Shown here: one piece after another, positions 62,555 to 64,000 of the stretch | Layout: every line of letters begins with the position of its first letter | How positions within the stretch are numbered: position 1 is the first letter of the stretch | Source of the DNA: Spyradosoma sp004558035 | Lineage (GTDB): Bacteria > Verrucomicrobiota > Verrucomicrobiia > Opitutales > UBA953 | Reading direction: 5' to 3' | Assembly (NCBI RefSeq): GCF_050314555.1 | Contig: NZ_JBNPNH010000006.1 | Span: 58,035-122,034 of the forward strand | Length of the DNA stretch: 64,000 nt | Position numbers and translations under genes: made by a program | The notes under the pieces: generated by a model | Databases searched by the model: none | Told to the model about the DNA's origin: nothing | The model's input: the letters and a program-made list of their open reading frames with translations, nothing else

Positions 62555-63724
62555 TCAGGCGAAGGCGGCGGCGAGGCGTTCGAGGGCGCGGCGGAGCGTC
62601 GCGCGCGGGCACGCGACGTTCACGCGCTGGAAGCCGTTCCCGCCCGCGCCGAAGATGAAGCCGTCGTCGAGCCACAGTTTCGCCTCGCCGACGACCTTCG
62701 CGCGCAGCGCTTCGTCCGAAAGCCCGAACGCCCGGAAATCCAGCCAGACGAGGTAGGTGCCTTCGGGATCGACGAAGCGGATCTTCGGCGCGCGTTCCCG
62801 CAGAAAATCGCGCGTGAAATCGATGTTCCCGCGCAGATACGCGAGCAGCGCGTCGAGCCACGGCGCGCCGTGCTCGTAGGCGGCGCGGCAGGCGACGAGC
62901 CCCGGAAGATTCGGGCCGAACCAGCCCTGGCGTTCGAGCTCGCGCAGGAAGGCGGCGCGGCGCGCGTCGTCGGCGAGATAGACGTTCGAAATCTGCAGCC
63001 CGGCGACGTTGAAGGTCTTGGACGGAGCGGTGCAGACGGCGCAGTTCTTCTCGAATTCCGGCTTCACGGACGCGAACACGGTGTGGCGCGCGGGCGCGTA
63101 CACGAAGTCCGCGTGGATTTCGTCGGAAACGACGAAGACGCCGTGCGCGAGGCAGATTTCGCCGAGTCGCTCGAGCTCCGCGCGCGTCCACACGCGCCCG
63201 ACGGGATTGTGCGGGCTGCAGAGCAGAAAAAGCTTCGCGTCGTTTTCGACGATCTTCCGCTCGAAGTCCTCGAAATCGACGGCGTAGCGCCCGTCCGTCT
63301 CGCGGAGCTCGCTGACGACGAGCCTGCGGCCGTTCGCGCGCACCGCGCTTTCGAACGGATAATAGACGGGCTGGCAGACGACGACCGCGTCGCCCTCGCG
63401 CGTGAACGCGCGGATGAGCGTCGAGAACGCGTGCACGACGCCGCTGGTCTGCACGAAGCGGCGCGGATCGCATTTCCAGGCGTGGCGTTTTTCGAACCAC
63501 GCGCCGAGCGCGTCGAAGTAATCCTGCAGCGGGCCGGCGTAGCCGAACACGCCGTGGGCGACGCGGGCGGCGAGCGCGTCGGTCACCTCCCGCGGCGCGC
63601 GGAAATCCATGTCGGCGATCCAAAGCGGGAGCAGGTCGTCGGGCATGCCGCGTTCCCGCGCGAAGTCGTATTTGAGGCTGTTCGTGCCTCGGCGTTCGAT
63701 GATTTCGTCAAAGTCGTAAAACAT
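62555..63724 (-). CDS. patB: PLP-dependent C-S lyase, PatB/MalY type (cystathionine beta-lyase)
   Basis: 389 residues, fold type I aminotransferase of the MalY/PatB group that cleaves cystathionine or cysteine C-S bonds. MFYDFDEIIERRGTNSLKYD at the N-terminus (RxxTxSxKWD-like), LPLWIADMDFRAP, SPHNPVGRVWTRAEL, VVSDEIHADFVY, PLP lysine in APSKTFNVAGLQ, and the C-terminal Arg region RVNVACPR. The start excludes 50 upstream codons that lie in repeat DNA. The adjacent sulfhydrylase-type gene points to methionine/cysteine metabolism. Confidence 0.9.
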   Translation of the reverse strand: MFYDFDEIIERRGTNSLKYDFARERGMPDDLLPLWIADMDFRAPREVTDALAARVAHGVFGYAGPLQDYFDALGAWFEKRHAWKCDPRRFVQTSGVVHAFSTLIRAFTREGDAVVVCQPVYYPFESAVRANGRRLVVSELRETDGRYAVDFEDFERKIVENDAKLFLLCSPHNPVGRVWTRAELERLGEICLAHGVFVVSDEIHADFVYAPARHTVFASVKPEFEKNCAVCTAPSKTFNVAGLQISNVYLADDARRAAFLRELERQGWFGPNLPGLVACRAAYEHGAPWLDALLAYLRGNIDFTRDFLRERAPKIRFVDPEGTYLVWLDFRAFGLSDEALRAKVVGEAKLWLDDGFIFGAGGNGFQRVNVACPRATLRRALERLAAAFA

Positions 63725-63781
63725 GGCGGAAAAAATTTCGGGCGATGCTACATCAAAAGCCCCGTCCGGTCGAGAGCAAGG

Positions 63782-63890
63782 AATAGTGAACAGTGGATAG
63801 TGAATAATGAACAGTGAATAATGAATAATTGATAATGAATAATTGATAATGAACTTTCGATATCCGTTATTCACTATTCATTATTCGTTA
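63782..63890. repeat. AT-rich intergenic hairpin (family A)
   Basis: Periodic GAATAGTGAACAGTGGATAG and GTGAATAATGAATAATTGAT words on the left; CGTTATTCACTATTCATTAT on the right, around ATATC. It supplies the stop codon of the next gene upstream on the minus strand. Confidence 0.7.
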
Positions 63891-64000
63891 TTCATTACCG
63901 AACGCCTGTTCGAGGTCGGCGATCAGGTCCTTCACGTTCTCGATGCCGACGGAAATGGGCAGGAAGCGTTCGCTGATCCCGCGCGCCTCGCCTTCCTCCC
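63888..64000 (-). CDS. 3' end of a Cys/Met-metabolism PLP enzyme (O-acetylhomoserine sulfhydrylase-like)
   Basis: Only the last 37 residues are present: EARGISERFLPISVGIENVK followed by DLIADLEQAFGNE and the stop. The (R)xSVGIExxxDLIxDLxQAL ending is the hallmark of the cystathionine gamma-synthase/O-acetylhomoserine sulfhydrylase family. Which member cannot be determined from the tail. It lies upstream of patB on the same strand, so the two may form a sulfur-amino-acid operon. Confidence 0.75.
   Translation of the reverse strand, partial: EEGEARGISERFLPISVGIENVKDLIADLEQAFGNE

Overview
The window is high-GC DNA (about two thirds G+C by eye), densely packed with bacterial genes. It most likely comes from a member of the Verrucomicrobiota, probably an Opitutales-like anaerobe or fermenter. 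The pointers are two secreted proteins with PEP-CTERM tails, a single-subunit-type succinate dehydrogenase/fumarate reductase (sdhC-A-B), a Ser-type sulfatase, a Bacteroidetes-like NagB, and a minor-pseudopilin operon. The assignment is inference; no rRNA or tRNA gene is visible.

Layout. 1-4.6 kb: a minus-strand type II secretion pseudopilin operon (gspG-H-I-J-K, then GspL-like and GspM-like). 4.7-6.1 kb: a divergent pyrimidine-nucleoside phosphorylase homologue with altered active-site motifs. 6.2-13.9 kb: aspS, yajC, a fused secDF, tex. 14-18.2 kb: a scrambled segment with a duplicated feoB 3' end fused to the tilS 5' end, an intact sulfatase, a DUF805 remnant and a broken polyprenyl synthase. 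18-22.4 kb: an iron island (cysteine-rich Feo protein, feoB, feoA, beta-barrel protein) with two Fur-box-like sites. 22.4-34.8 kb: metallophosphoesterase, alpha-2-macroglobulin plus PbpC, an AGCS symporter, and a TolC/adaptor pair. 35-39.5 kb: sdhCAB and rsmD. 39.5-46 kb: macro-domain remnant, ROK kinase, nagB, parA, PEP-CTERM protease, Na/Pi cotransporter. 46.5-55 kb: tolQ-exbD-tonB-like, ArsR-methyltransferase, dprA, amidase, murJ, dacA. 55-64 kb: LolA-like protein, metal ABC transporter, a 1068-residue PEP-CTERM repeat protein, repeat-rich intergenic DNA, patB and the end of an O-acetylhomoserine sulfhydrylase-type gene.

The most striking property is not a gene. A short motif, core CGGGAACG (often GCGGGAACGC), recurs on both strands several times per kilobase, inside and between genes. 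Inverted pairs of it form several transcription terminators, exactly as DNA uptake sequences do in Neisseria and Pasteurellaceae. The transformation gene dprA lies in the window, so a DNA-uptake-signal system is a reasonable hypothesis.

A second window-wide pattern is a recurrent promoter form, TTGC(C/G)N - 17 bases - a poor TATAAT-like box. It often sits only 6-14 bases before the ATG and suggests leaderless or near-leaderless transcripts. It also helped choose start codons (gspG, tolQ). Intergenic spaces carry several families of AT-rich hairpins and short-word repeats.
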